DNA of 64,000 bases from Methanobrevibacter arboriphilus (lineage in GTDB: Archaea > Methanobacteriota > Methanobacteria > Methanobacteriales > Methanobacteriaceae). Below are positions 50,306-59,014 of this stretch, one piece after another. The notes under the pieces are model-generated. The model was not told the DNA's origin. It ran no database searches and saw nothing but the letters and a program-made list of their open reading frames with translations. The stretch spans positions 1-64,000 of the forward strand of contig NZ_AP019779.1 in the NCBI RefSeq assembly GCF_019669925.1. Reading direction: 5' to 3'. Positions within the stretch are counted from its first letter, which is position 1; each line of letters opens with the position of its first letter. The position numbers were made by a program, and so were the translations under genes.

Positions 50306-51553
50306 ATGTCTAATCCAACTAAATTTCTGAGAGATAGTGTTCATGGAAATCTTCCATTAAATGAATTTGAAGTTGAAGTAATGGATTCTCCTCAAATTCA
50401 AAGATTAAGAAGAATAAAACAACTTGGATTTATATCTTTAATATATCCTGGTGCAAATCACTCTAGGTTTGAACATTCAACAGGAACTATGTTTTTAGGA
50501 TCTAAATTAGCAGATCATCTTGAATTATCTGATTATGATAAAAATTTAGTTAGAATTGCTGCATTACTTCATGACATTGGTCATGGACCATTTTCTCATG
50601 TTTCAGAGGCAGTTTTAGGTGTTAAACATGAAGTTTTAACAGCTAAAGTTATTAAAGAAACTTCATTAAATGATATAATAACTAAAGAATTTGATTCAAA
50701 GGAAATTATTGATATTATTAATGGTAAGGGTTCTCTTGGACCTATTATTTCTGGAGAACTTGATGTGGATCGTATGGATTATTTAATTCGTGATTCTCAT
50801 TATACTGGTGTGGCTTATGGAGTAATAGATGTTGATAGGATTATAGCTAACTTAAAACTTAAACAATATCTTATTTTGGATATTAAAGGTGTACAAGCTG
50901 CTGAAGAAGCACTTGTAGCTAGATATCAAATGTATCCTAGCGTTTATCAACACCATACTACTCGTATTGTTAATGCTATGTTTAGAAGATGTCTTAAAAA
51001 AGTTTTCAAGGCAGATATTATTAGCAGTAATGATATATACAAATATGATGATGCTGATATGCTTTGTATATGTAGAAATGTTGATGAAAAGGAATCTAAG
51101 GATAATGCTTTTATTAAAGATATTGTAACAAGGTTAGATAATAGAAATTTACTTAAAAGTGTATGTTCAACTCGATTGAATGAGTTTGAAAATCCTCCTG
51201 AAATTTTTGATATAAAAAAAAGGGCTCTTGATAAGTGTGAGGAAGAGATTAGTGAGGATATGGACATTGATAGGGATTACGTTATTTTAAATATTCCAGA
51301 ATATCCTAGATTTGATGAGATGAAAACTCAAATCGCTCTTGGTGATGAACTTTTCCATCTTAATGAGATTTCAAGTATTGTTAAAGCACTTCAAAGTGCA
51401 AGATTCAATTATCCTGATATTTGTTTATATGTTCCAAAAGAAGATAAGGATAAATTTAAAAATTTTAAATTGGATAATTATTTAAATCTTCCAAAAAGAG
51501 CAGAGAATAAATTTGATAAAGTTCATTTTGAACAATCTAAATTATTTGATTAA
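50306..51553 (+). CDS. HD-domain phosphohydrolase
   Basis: 415 residues. The HD motif is complete: H-S-R-F-E-H-S near residue 52, A-L-L-H-D-I-G-H-G-P-F-S-H near 92, and D-V-D-R-M-D-Y-L-I-R-D-S near 152. The layout matches the YdhJ/dNTPase-like subgroup (relatives of dGTP triphosphohydrolase and SAMHD1), which start with S-V-H-G-N-L. Possible dNTP pool control; substrate not defined. Isolated gene with weak ribosome-binding site. Confidence 0.87.
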   Translation: MSNPTKFLRDSVHGNLPLNEFEVEVMDSPQIQRLRRIKQLGFISLIYPGANHSRFEHSTGTMFLGSKLADHLELSDYDKNLVRIAALLHDIGHGPFSHVSEAVLGVKHEVLTAKVIKETSLNDIITKEFDSKEIIDIINGKGSLGPIISGELDVDRMDYLIRDSHYTGVAYGVIDVDRIIANLKLKQYLILDIKGVQAAEEALVARYQMYPSVYQHHTTRIVNAMFRRCLKKVFKADIISSNDIYKYDDADMLCICRNVDEKESKDNAFIKDIVTRLDNRNLLKSVCSTRLNEFENPPEIFDIKKRALDKCEEEISEDMDIDRDYVILNIPEYPRFDEMKTQIALGDELFHLNEISSIVKALQSARFNYPDICLYVPKEDKDKFKNFKLDNYLNLPKRAENKFDKVHFEQSKLFD

Positions 51554-51790
51554 ACAATTATTTTGTTATTAGCTTACAATAATTAGAATTATTACTTAAA
51601 ATATTATTTACCATTATTATTGCTTATTAAACTACTTTTCATTGTTTAAACTTTTTTATTATTTAAATTTTTCATCATTTAAATTATATTATTGAAATAT
51701 TACTAACATTATTAGCTTTAAGATAATAATTTATTTCATTATTCTTAAAGATATTTTATTTAATTATTTATTTAATTATTTAATTATTTA

Positions 51791-52964
51791 GGCTTTGTAG
51801 AAATCCTTTTTTTAGTTGATTTGTATTGATCTGTGTATATTGTAAATTGTGTTTTTAAGTTTGGTTTCTTTGATTGATAGTTTTGTACTTTTACTTTGAT
51901 TTGTTCCATCAAATAATCTTTTTATTACGCTGAATACACTTTCAACGTTGTTTCTTTTTCTATAAATTTTATTTCGAAAAATTGTAGGGCTATTTAATCT
52001 ATATTTTCCCTTTTTAGCTCTTTTTTTCAATGGTATTTGGTCAAAAGCTTCAATTTCTTCGTTTATACATTTTCTAATTGGTTCTGTGTCGTACGCTCTG
52101 TCTGCTAATATGTAATGAGGTTTATATTTTTTTATTTTTCTAATTGAAGCTATTGCAAATTGTGTATCGTATTTTGGACCTTTTTGTGTTTGATAGTTTA
52201 ATATTAAACGAGATTTAACATCAATTGCAATATGATTCTTAATGTAGCTTTTTCGCTCTTTTTTGCGTATTTGAGCATAATATTTATCTGCATTATCATT
52301 TGTGAACCCACTTCCATCTAAAACAATCATTTCTGGTTTTATATCATTTTCAATCAGGATTAATTGATTTATTTTATTTAAAATTCTTGCAGGTAACCTT
52401 TTAAAGAATTTTTGAAGAGTTGTGTAGTGTGGTGCCCTTTTTATATGGAAAAATTTCTTTAAATTATCAGATAAGTCTATTAGAAAGCTTATTTCACGAT
52501 AAGTTAATTTTAAATAAATTTTCATTGCTAAAATAGTGAATAAAGTAGGTTGTGTGTATAAATGATTAGAAAAATAGTGTGAATACTTATTTATACATTC
52601 TTCAGCGTGATTATAAGTGTAAAAAATAAAATTTATAAGTTTATTTTCATTTAAATCAATTTTAAATTGATTTTTAAATCTTTTAATACAGTTTTGAACA
52701 GGTTTTTCAAAGTTAAAATCCGAAAGATTTAACTGTCTTGAAATTAAATTATTAAATGGAGAATATGTATTTTTGCGTTTCATATTAATATATATTCTCC
52801 TTTTTAATATTTATATCTTTTTAATTAACAAAATTCGAATTAACAAAATTAAATACTTTTTATAAATATTTAAAGAATGAAAAATAGTTTATTTTAAAAT
52901 TAAAGAATAATATTGAAAAAAAGAAATTTAAAATTTTAAGAAAAATTAGGATTTCTACAAAGCC
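51791..52964 (-). mobile_element. ISM1-like insertion sequence with 8-bp target duplication
   Basis: 1174 bp. Perfect 17-bp terminal inverted repeats GGCTTTGTAGAAATCCT (51791-51807) and its complement (52948-52964). Target duplication ATTATTTA on both sides (51783-51790 and 52965-52972). One transposase gene on the minus strand. Size, long inverted ends and 8-bp duplication agree with the published description of ISM1 from Methanobrevibacter smithii. Intact, so possibly active. Insertion lies in the spacer between the HD gene and ubiX and breaks nothing obvious. Confidence 0.9.
51812..52783 (-). CDS. DDE transposase of the ISM1-like element
   Basis: 323 residues. DDE catalytic positions are visible: Asp in M-I-V-L-D-G-S-G-F-T, Asp in I-L-A-D-R-A-Y-D-T-E, Glu in R-N-N-V-E-S-V-F-S-V-I-K-R (the IS4/IS5-like Y-R-x-E-type helix). 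An N-terminal DUF772-like helical DNA-binding region with L-T-Y-R-E-I-S-F-L-I-D is present. Full length with no frameshift. The stop lies 21 bases inside the inverted repeat end. Confidence 0.9.
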   Translation of the reverse strand: MKRKNTYSPFNNLISRQLNLSDFNFEKPVQNCIKRFKNQFKIDLNENKLINFIFYTYNHAEECINKYSHYFSNHLYTQPTLFTILAMKIYLKLTYREISFLIDLSDNLKKFFHIKRAPHYTTLQKFFKRLPARILNKINQLILIENDIKPEMIVLDGSGFTNDNADKYYAQIRKKERKSYIKNHIAIDVKSRLILNYQTQKGPKYDTQFAIASIRKIKKYKPHYILADRAYDTEPIRKCINEEIEAFDQIPLKKRAKKGKYRLNSPTIFRNKIYRKRNNVESVFSVIKRLFDGTNQSKSTKLSIKETKLKNTIYNIHRSIQIN

Positions 52965-53154
52965 ATTATTTAATTTATTATTATTCAATTTATCATTGTT
53001 TAATTATTATTGTTTAGTTATATAATTATTATAAATAGTATAAATAATATAAATATCTTTTAATATTTAAAGTTCATATTTAATAATAATTCTTAATATA
53101 AATAATCCTTAATATAAATAATTCTTAATAATAAATAATTTAATAGAGGTTAAA

Positions 53155-53703
53155 ATGATAATTATAGCTATTACTGGTGCAAGTGGTGTTATTTATAGCT
53201 TAAAACTACTTGAAGCACTTAAAAAATTGAATATAGAAACTGGTGTTGTGGTAAGTAAACCAGCAGAATTAATTTTTGATTATGAGTTAGGAATAAAATT
53301 AGATGAGATAAAAGAATTAGCTAATTATTTCTATGAACCAAATGATTTAACTTCCTCTATAAACAGTGGTTCTTTTAAATTTGATTCTCTTGTGATTGTT
53401 CCATGTTCCATGAAAACTTTATCTGCTATAGCTAATGGATATGGTAACAATGCGATAACAAGAGTGGCAGATGTTGCATTAAAAGAAAAAAGAAAAACTA
53501 TCCTTGTTCCTCGCGAAACCCCTCTTAGATCTATTCATCTTGAAAATATGCTTGAAATAAGTAGAGAAGGTGGAATAATTTTACCAGCAATGCCAGGATT
53601 TTATCATAATCCTGAAAATATAGATGATATAATAAACTTTGTAGTTGGTAAAATATTGGATTCATTAAATATTGAAAATGAATTGTTTAAACGATGGGAA
53701 TAA
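53155..53703 (+). CDS. ubiX: flavin prenyltransferase UbiX
   Basis: 182 residues. Makes prenylated FMN for UbiD-type decarboxylases. N-terminal I-T-G-A-S-G-V-I-Y-S-L, P-C-S-M-K-T-L-S-A-I-A-N-G near residue 83, and R-E-T-P-L-R-S-I-H-L-E-N-M near 122, all part of the FMN/dimethylallyl-phosphate site. Starts 190 bases after the IS target duplication and is followed after 63 bases by cbiT, an order I also recall from Methanothermobacter. No UbiD gene in the window. Confidence 0.93.
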   Translation: MIIIAITGASGVIYSLKLLEALKKLNIETGVVVSKPAELIFDYELGIKLDEIKELANYFYEPNDLTSSINSGSFKFDSLVIVPCSMKTLSAIANGYGNNAITRVADVALKEKRKTILVPRETPLRSIHLENMLEISREGGIILPAMPGFYHNPENIDDIINFVVGKILDSLNIENELFKRWE

Positions 53704-53766
53704 TTTTCAATTAATAAGATTATTAAATAAGATTAATATTATATCTATAATTAAGAAGATGATTTT

Positions 53767-54330
53767 ATGATTGAAGATCATGAATTTATAAGTTCTAAAG
53801 ATGTTCCTGGACCTACAAAGGAAGAAATTAGATGTTTACTATTATGCAAAAGTGAAGTTTCAAGTGATGATATAGTTGTTGATATTGGCTGTGGAACTGG
53901 TGGAATAACAACAGACTTTGCAAAAATAGCTAAAAAAGTAATATCAATTGATAAAAATCCGAATGCTATTGAATTAACTTCTAAAAATATTAAAAAGCAT
54001 GATGTTTTTGAAAATGTGGATTTAATAGAAAATGATGCTATTTCTGCACTTAAATCAATAGAAAACTTTGATATAGCTATTATTGGTGGAAGTGGTGGAG
54101 ATCTTGATGAGATTTTAGAATTAGTTTTTTCAAAATTGAATAAAAATGGTAGAATAATAGTAACAGGGATTTTAATTGAAACAAAGTATGTTGCTATTAA
54201 AAAACTAAAGAGCTTAGGCTTAGAACCTAAGATCGTTGAGGTTAATATTTCAAGAGGTAAATCTATCGGTCTTGGAATGATGATGTTAGCTGAAAATCCT
54301 ATATCTATTATTTCTTCAAAGATTAAATGA
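53767..54330 (+). CDS. cbiT: cobalt-precorrin-6B C15-methyltransferase (decarboxylating) CbiT
   Basis: 187 residues. Anaerobic corrinoid synthesis: methylates C15 and removes the C12 acetate carboxyl. The sequence follows the structurally known Methanothermobacter CbiT closely: V-P-G-P-T-K-E-E-I-R-C near the start, SAM motif V-V-D-I-G-C-G-T-G-G at about 39-48, G-G-S-G-G-D-L-D-E-I-L, and I-I-V-T-G-I-L-I-E-T-K. Complements the cobalt importer at 35.7-40.1 kb functionally. Confidence 0.94.
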   Translation: MIEDHEFISSKDVPGPTKEEIRCLLLCKSEVSSDDIVVDIGCGTGGITTDFAKIAKKVISIDKNPNAIELTSKNIKKHDVFENVDLIENDAISALKSIENFDIAIIGGSGGDLDEILELVFSKLNKNGRIIVTGILIETKYVAIKKLKSLGLEPKIVEVNISRGKSIGLGMMMLAENPISIISSKIK

Positions 54331-54393
54331 TAATTTTAGTTAATAATTAAATTATAATATTAGTTAATATATAAGTATTGAAGGAGGATCACA

Positions 54394-55155
54394 TTGAAAA
54401 TCAACTGGAAAATTAAATTAGGGATAATTTTGCTTTTAACATCTATAGCTATGTATTGTTTTGCTTTTTTTGCTTTAAATGAACATGAAAAAGTTATATT
54501 TTACTTGGTAATTGATTTTGCTTTTATGCCCTTAGATGTTCTTGTAGTTGTTCTTGTTGTTGAAGGAATAATTAATAAAAAAGAGAAAGAAAATATACTA
54601 GAAAAGCTTGACATGATTATGAGTGTCTTCTTTTCAGAATTTGGAACTGAATTTTTATCTAAATTTATTAATATTTCTAATAAAAATGAAAAAATTAACA
54701 AATTATTAAAAGATCTTAATGTTTGGTCTGATAAAGAATTTAACAATTTTTTAAAGGATTTAAAGAAAACAGATTTAGAAATTAATCTTGATTTAGATAT
54801 TGACCAACGTAAAGAATTTCTCACAGATTTAAAACAATTACTTGTTGAAAATAGGGGGTTTTTAATAAGATTATTAGAAAATCCAAATTTACTTGAAAAA
54901 GACACGTTTTCAAATCTTCTTTTAGCTATTTTCCACTTAGATGAAGAGCTTGAAAGAAGAGATTTTAATAGAGATCTTATAGAGAGTGATTATAAACATC
55001 TTACTAATGATATTAATAGAGTTTATTCTAGTTTAATTTATGAATGGGTTAATTATTTATACTATCTAAAACTGCATTATCCTTATATGTTCTCTATTGC
55101 TGTTCGTACAAATCCTTTTGATGATAATGCAAGTATATATGTAAATGAATCTTAA
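54394..55155 (+). CDS. two-helix membrane protein of unknown function
   Basis: 253 residues. Two N-terminal membrane helices (about 9-28 and 35-60) followed by a long cytoplasmic helical region (K-E-K-E-N-I-L-E-K-L onward) with many Leu/Asn/Asp, then a short C-terminal region W-V-N-Y-L-Y-Y-L-K-L-H-Y-P-Y-M. It looks like a conserved methanogen protein following cbiT, but I recognise no domain. GGAGG site, 63 bases after cbiT, so likely the same operon. Confidence 0.65.
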   Translation: MKINWKIKLGIILLLTSIAMYCFAFFALNEHEKVIFYLVIDFAFMPLDVLVVVLVVEGIINKKEKENILEKLDMIMSVFFSEFGTEFLSKFINISNKNEKINKLLKDLNVWSDKEFNNFLKDLKKTDLEINLDLDIDQRKEFLTDLKQLLVENRGFLIRLLENPNLLEKDTFSNLLLAIFHLDEELERRDFNRDLIESDYKHLTNDINRVYSSLIYEWVNYLYYLKLHYPYMFSIAVRTNPFDDNASIYVNES

Positions 55156-55499
55156 TTTGTTTATAATTATTTTTTAAGTCTTATATTATTTTTTTTCTTA
55201 GATAGCGGTTTATTTTTTGTAATAGTTATTTTAATTTTTTTAGTTTTTTATTTTCAATGATTTTAATTGCTTTATTTTTATTATTATAATAATAATTGAT
55301 ATATAAAATATTTTCCATTATTTTCAAAATTATATATAATATAATTTTCTATAATAAGATTTGTATATGATTTGCATATCAATAACACCAAATTTTGAAA
55401 TAGCTATTTAAATACTGTTTTCAAATTAAGAACTGAAAAGGTTAATTAATATATAAAAAAAATAAATCAACTTTGATTTTTATTAAGAAGGTGGAAAAA
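55156..55499 (+). other. spacer with dispersed T-rich repeat, before the ABC exporter
   Basis: 344 bases. Starts with the fourth copy of the dispersed T-rich repeat (55207-55245), then AT-rich sequence. No gene recognised. Confidence 0.45.
55207..55245 (+). repeat. dispersed T-rich repeat, copy 4 of 4
   Basis: TTAGATAGC then GGTTTATTTTTTGTAAT and AGTTATTTTA, close to the copy at 19803-19845 including its left flank. This copy is 35 kb away from the others. Confidence 0.5.
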
Positions 55500-56672
55500 T
55501 TGAAATATATCAATCTAATATTAAGAAACCCTTTTAGAAATAAAGCAAGGGCTGCTCTTTCTATTGTTGGAATAGCTATTGGAATAGCTACAATAGTAGC
55601 TCTTGGCCTTATTACGGGAGGGATGCAAGAATCAGTTCAAACCACACTAAATAGTGGTGGAGCAGAAATAACTGTAACTGAATCAGGTAATGTTGGAGGA
55701 ATGAGTTCCTCAGGAAGATTAAACGAATCCTATATAGACACACTTGCAAATATCAGTGGAGTTAGTAGTGTAGCAGGAGTACTCAGTATTACGGATACAA
55801 GTTCATCGGAATCACAAGGCATCAATAGTGGAAGTAGAGGCGAATTTGGGCCAATGAGTGGACTTTCGCTAAATGGAATAAATAGAGATAAGCTAAGTTT
55901 AGTTGGAATTAAAGATGTAAATGGATCTTTTTTTAAAGAAGGAACAAATGAAGTAATTCTTGGTAAAAGTGCTGCAGAAAGTCAAAATAAAACAATTGGA
56001 GACAATATCACAATAGCTAGTACAAACTTCAAAATTACAGGAATATTTGAAACTGGAAGTATTATGACAGATAGTGGGGCATATACCTCATTGAGTAAAC
56101 TTCAAAATATAACAGATAGTAATTATGTAAATCAAATATTAATAAAAACTACAGAAGGAGCTAACGACACCACAATAAGTGAGAATATTGAGAAGAAATA
56201 TGGGGATGATTTATCTACAATAACAGCAGAAGAACAAGCAGAGATGCTCAATAATGCAATTGGAATATTGGACATGGCATCATTAGCTATTTCAGCGCTA
56301 GCTATTCTTATTGGAGGGATAGGAATAATAAACACTATGATAATGGTCGTATACGAGCGAACAAAAGAAATAGGTGTTTTAAAAGCTGTTGGATGGACAA
56401 GTAACAGAGTTCTTGGAATGATACTTGGAGAAACCTTAGTTTTAACCTTAGTTTCAGGAGTTGTTGGTACAATATTTGGAATATTAATGTCAGAAATTGG
56501 AATTCGCCTATTAGGTTCAGGACCAGGATCAGATATGTTTTCATTAGCTTACACAGCAAACACATTCATATTAGCATTTGGAGTAGCTATCTTAGTTGGA
56601 ATCATTGGAGGAATTTATCCTGCATATAGGGCTAGTAAGTTAGCTCCAACAGAAGCATTAAGATATGAATAG
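55500..56672 (+). CDS. ABC exporter permease, MacB/FtsX type
   Basis: About 390 residues. N-terminal helix with R-N-P-F-R-N-K-A-R-A-A-L-S-I-V-G-I-A-I-G, the classic MacB_PCD start, then an extracytoplasmic domain (about 45-265) and three C-terminal helices (FtsX domain) with M-V-Y-E-R-T-K-E-I-G-V-L-K-A-V-G-W. Last residues P-A-Y-R-A-S-K-L-A-P-T-E-A-L-R-Y-E are also typical. TTG at 55500 is chosen because AAGGTGG lies properly before it. Forms a tripartite-independent export or lipoprotein/peptide-release unit with the next gene. Confidence 0.9.
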   Translation: MKYINLILRNPFRNKARAALSIVGIAIGIATIVALGLITGGMQESVQTTLNSGGAEITVTESGNVGGMSSSGRLNESYIDTLANISGVSSVAGVLSITDTSSSESQGINSGSRGEFGPMSGLSLNGINRDKLSLVGIKDVNGSFFKEGTNEVILGKSAAESQNKTIGDNITIASTNFKITGIFETGSIMTDSGAYTSLSKLQNITDSNYVNQILIKTTEGANDTTISENIEKKYGDDLSTITAEEQAEMLNNAIGILDMASLAISALAILIGGIGIINTMIMVVYERTKEIGVLKAVGWTSNRVLGMILGETLVLTLVSGVVGTIFGILMSEIGIRLLGSGPGSDMFSLAYTANTFILAFGVAILVGIIGGIYPAYRASKLAPTEALRYE

Positions 56673-56691
56673 GTAGGATGAGGTGAATTTA

Positions 56692-57393
56692 ATGAATAAT
56701 GACGATACCATTAATAATAATTCATTCATAAATATCAAAAATCTGATTAAAAGTTACGATGATGGAAAGATAAAAGCTCTAAATGGAATTGATTTAGAAA
56801 TAAACAAAGGGGATTTTATTTCAATCATTGGCCCCTCTGGTTCTGGCAAATCAACTCTTTTAAACATGTTAGGGGCTCTTGATATTCCTAGTTCTGGAAC
56901 AATTAAGATAGATGGGGTAGAAATAACCAAAAGCAAGGATTTAAGTCAATTTAGATCTAAAAAAATCGGTTTTGTATTTCAACTACACAATCTCATTCCA
57001 AATTTAACTGTATTTGAAAATGTGCAGATTCCTCTCATTGGAACCGGAGTTTCAGAAGATGAAATAGAAAAAAGAGCAAAAAATCTATTAGAATCAGTTG
57101 GATTAGGAGATAAACTTGAGCAAATGCCCACAAAACTTTCAGGGGGTCAAAGACAAAGAGTAGCTATTGCAAGAGCTCTTGTAAACAATCCATCGATAAT
57201 TCTTGCAGATGAACCAACAGGATCTCTAGATTCAAAAACAGGAGACATAATATTAAATGTGCTTGAAAAAATACATGAAGAAAATAATGTAACTCTTATA
57301 ATAGTTACTCATGAGCAATATGTAGCCAATATGGCAGATAGAACAATAAAAATCCGTGATGGTAAAATCATGGAAGATTGTTCAAATAATTAG
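56692..57393 (+). CDS. ABC exporter ATPase, LolD/MacB type
   Basis: 233 residues. Walker A GPSGSGKSTL, Q-loop V-F-Q-L-H-N-L-I-P-N-L-T, signature LSGGQRQRVAIARAL, Walker B IILADEPTGSLD, H-loop VTHE. The extra L-T-V-x-E-N motif is typical of MacB/LolD. The ATG at 56692 has GAGGTGA five bases upstream; an in-frame GTG at 56683 is less likely. Partner of the permease ending 19 bases before. Substrate unknown (peptide, drug or protein). Confidence 0.92.
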   Translation: MNNDDTINNNSFINIKNLIKSYDDGKIKALNGIDLEINKGDFISIIGPSGSGKSTLLNMLGALDIPSSGTIKIDGVEITKSKDLSQFRSKKIGFVFQLHNLIPNLTVFENVQIPLIGTGVSEDEIEKRAKNLLESVGLGDKLEQMPTKLSGGQRQRVAIARALVNNPSIILADEPTGSLDSKTGDIILNVLEKIHEENNVTLIIVTHEQYVANMADRTIKIRDGKIMEDCSNN

Positions 57394-57838
57394 CAAATAA
57401 AAGCAGAAAATATGAATTAAATAAATAAAAATAAAGACCTAAAAACTAAAAACCTCAAATGTCAAAAATGCAGTTGAAAAACTGTTTAATAGATAATAAA
57501 GAATTTTCATCAAATAATATTTATATTGAAAATATATGAAAATTCTCATTTTATCTATTGAAAAATCCATTTTTATAAAGTTTTTATAAAGTTTATAATA
57601 GCTATTTGTTATTATTTATATTATTTTTAATGTTATTAATAATACTTTACTAGTGAAATTTATATGGATGTTGAAGTTCCTAATCAAATTAATCAATAAA
57701 ACTCATTTTTATAGATTTTTATAGATAAACAAAGTAAAAATTAAATATTATCTATAAAGAAAAATTTAATATATTTAATAGATAAAATAATAACATTAAA
57801 AATAATAATTCTATAAATAATTTTATAAGTGTTTTTTT
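57394..57838 (+). other. AT-rich spacer before the winged-helix gene
   Basis: 445 bases. No open frame with a start site; TATA-like stretches only. Nothing further recognised. Confidence 0.4.
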
Positions 57839-58117
57839 ATGAGAAAAGTTCTTACATGGGTTCTTTTAGGGACAAAAGGAGGATATAATCGTGCTAATAT
57901 TATCAAAGAATTGCATGATCTTCCAGCTAATGCTCACCAGCTAAGTAAAAAATTAAATCTTAATTATAGAACTATAACTCATCATTTAGATGTATTAGAA
58001 GAAATGAAAGTAATTGAAAAAGCTGGAAAAAAATATGGACAAATATACATGCTTTCAGATAGAATGGAAAACCACTATGATGATTTTGAAAAGATATGGA
58101 AACAATTGAAAGAATAA
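57839..58117 (+). CDS. winged helix-turn-helix transcriptional regulator
   Basis: 92 residues, ArsR/MarR-like wHTH. Recognition region A-H-Q-L-S-K-K-L-N-L-N-Y-R-T-I-T-H-H-L-D-V-L-E near residues 33-55, then a wing with K-V-I-E-K-A-G-K-K-Y-G-Q-I-Y-M. No metal-binding Cys. Followed after 71 bases by a small membrane protein. It may control that gene or the ABC exporter upstream. Weak ribosome-binding site. Confidence 0.85.
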   Translation: MRKVLTWVLLGTKGGYNRANIIKELHDLPANAHQLSKKLNLNYRTITHHLDVLEEMKVIEKAGKKYGQIYMLSDRMENHYDDFEKIWKQLKE

Positions 58118-58188
58118 AAAACTTAAAGAATGAAAAAATAAAGGAATAAAATAATAATATAACAATAATTTAATAATATGGTGATTAA

Positions 58189-58500
58189 ATGGATTTAGAT
58201 ATAGGTATAGCGAAAATGCTTATATTAACACTTAAAATAATAACCCTAATTTTACTGTTAGGATTGTTTAGTATTTATAGAAAGAGTTACAAAAAGATAA
58301 AAATAGGATATACAATAGGATTAATAGTTTTTGCATTATTACTTATGATAAAAAGCATAATAGAAATATCAGTAACATTATATATGATATCTACAGGAGA
58401 TCCTAATTTATCACTAGTACTTCAAGATAGAGACTTATTACCAGCTACTATTGAAGTTATAGCTATTGGAGTTCTTTATAAAATCACCAAAGATTATTAA
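58189..58500 (+). CDS. small three-helix membrane protein
   Basis: 103 residues with three membrane segments (about 8-28, 40-60 and 85-98) and no catalytic motif. GGTGAT five bases before the ATG. It follows the winged-helix gene, an arrangement often seen in archaea where a small membrane protein is paired with a wHTH regulator; a membrane-linked sensing role is conceivable but unproven. Confidence 0.65.
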   Translation: MDLDIGIAKMLILTLKIITLILLLGLFSIYRKSYKKIKIGYTIGLIVFALLLMIKSIIEISVTLYMISTGDPNLSLVLQDRDLLPATIEVIAIGVLYKITKDY

Positions 58501-59014
58501 TTTCATATTTTACTTATATATCTCTATTATTATTTTTAGATTTTTATTTCTATTTATTTTTCATTATTTTTTTTATATTCATTAATTTGCTTAATTATTA
58601 TGGGGTTTTAAAAAATATTCTCATTTTTATAGAAATTTTTATTATTTTTATCTGTGTAATAATTACTTTTTTATTATTTCTAAGTTTTTCAAGTTTTATG
58701 TAAAAAACAAATCTACCTTTCAAAATACAACGAAAAAGCCCATTGGTATTCAAATATTGGACAATATATAAGGGAATTATTAATTCTTATTCTTGGAGGA
58801 GGGAGTTATTGCAGTTATTATACTAAAATTACTTAAATAATATTATATAGGTGTATAAAAATTAAGTAAATTTTATAATATTTTCACAATTCAAATCATC
58901 AATTATTGAAAAACAGACTTGGAGGTATTTGAACACTCGATCTTAAGATTAGCATTCTCAATGAGTTTTTATCATGATTTTAAGGTTTTTTATTTATTTT
59001 TTTAATTTTTTAAA
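58501..59014 (+). other. spacer with gene remnant and tRNA-like fragment
   Basis: 514 bases at the left border of the accessory region. Holds a degraded membrane-protein C-terminus (58699-58840) and a tRNA-3'-like stretch on the minus strand (58914-58965). The remainder is T-rich. Confidence 0.4.
58699..58840 (+). pseudogene. remnant of a membrane-anchored protein (frameshifted)
   Basis: Without a start codon, the frame reads a peptide containing S-K-Y-N-E-K-A-H-W-Y-S-N-I-G-Q-Y-I-R-E-L then L-L-I-L-I-L-G-G-G. A shift of two bases at 58800-58805 continues it as V-I-A-V-I-I-L-K-L-L-K and stop. This looks like the 3' end of a gene with a C-terminal membrane helix. Parent family not recognised. 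Confidence 0.35.
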
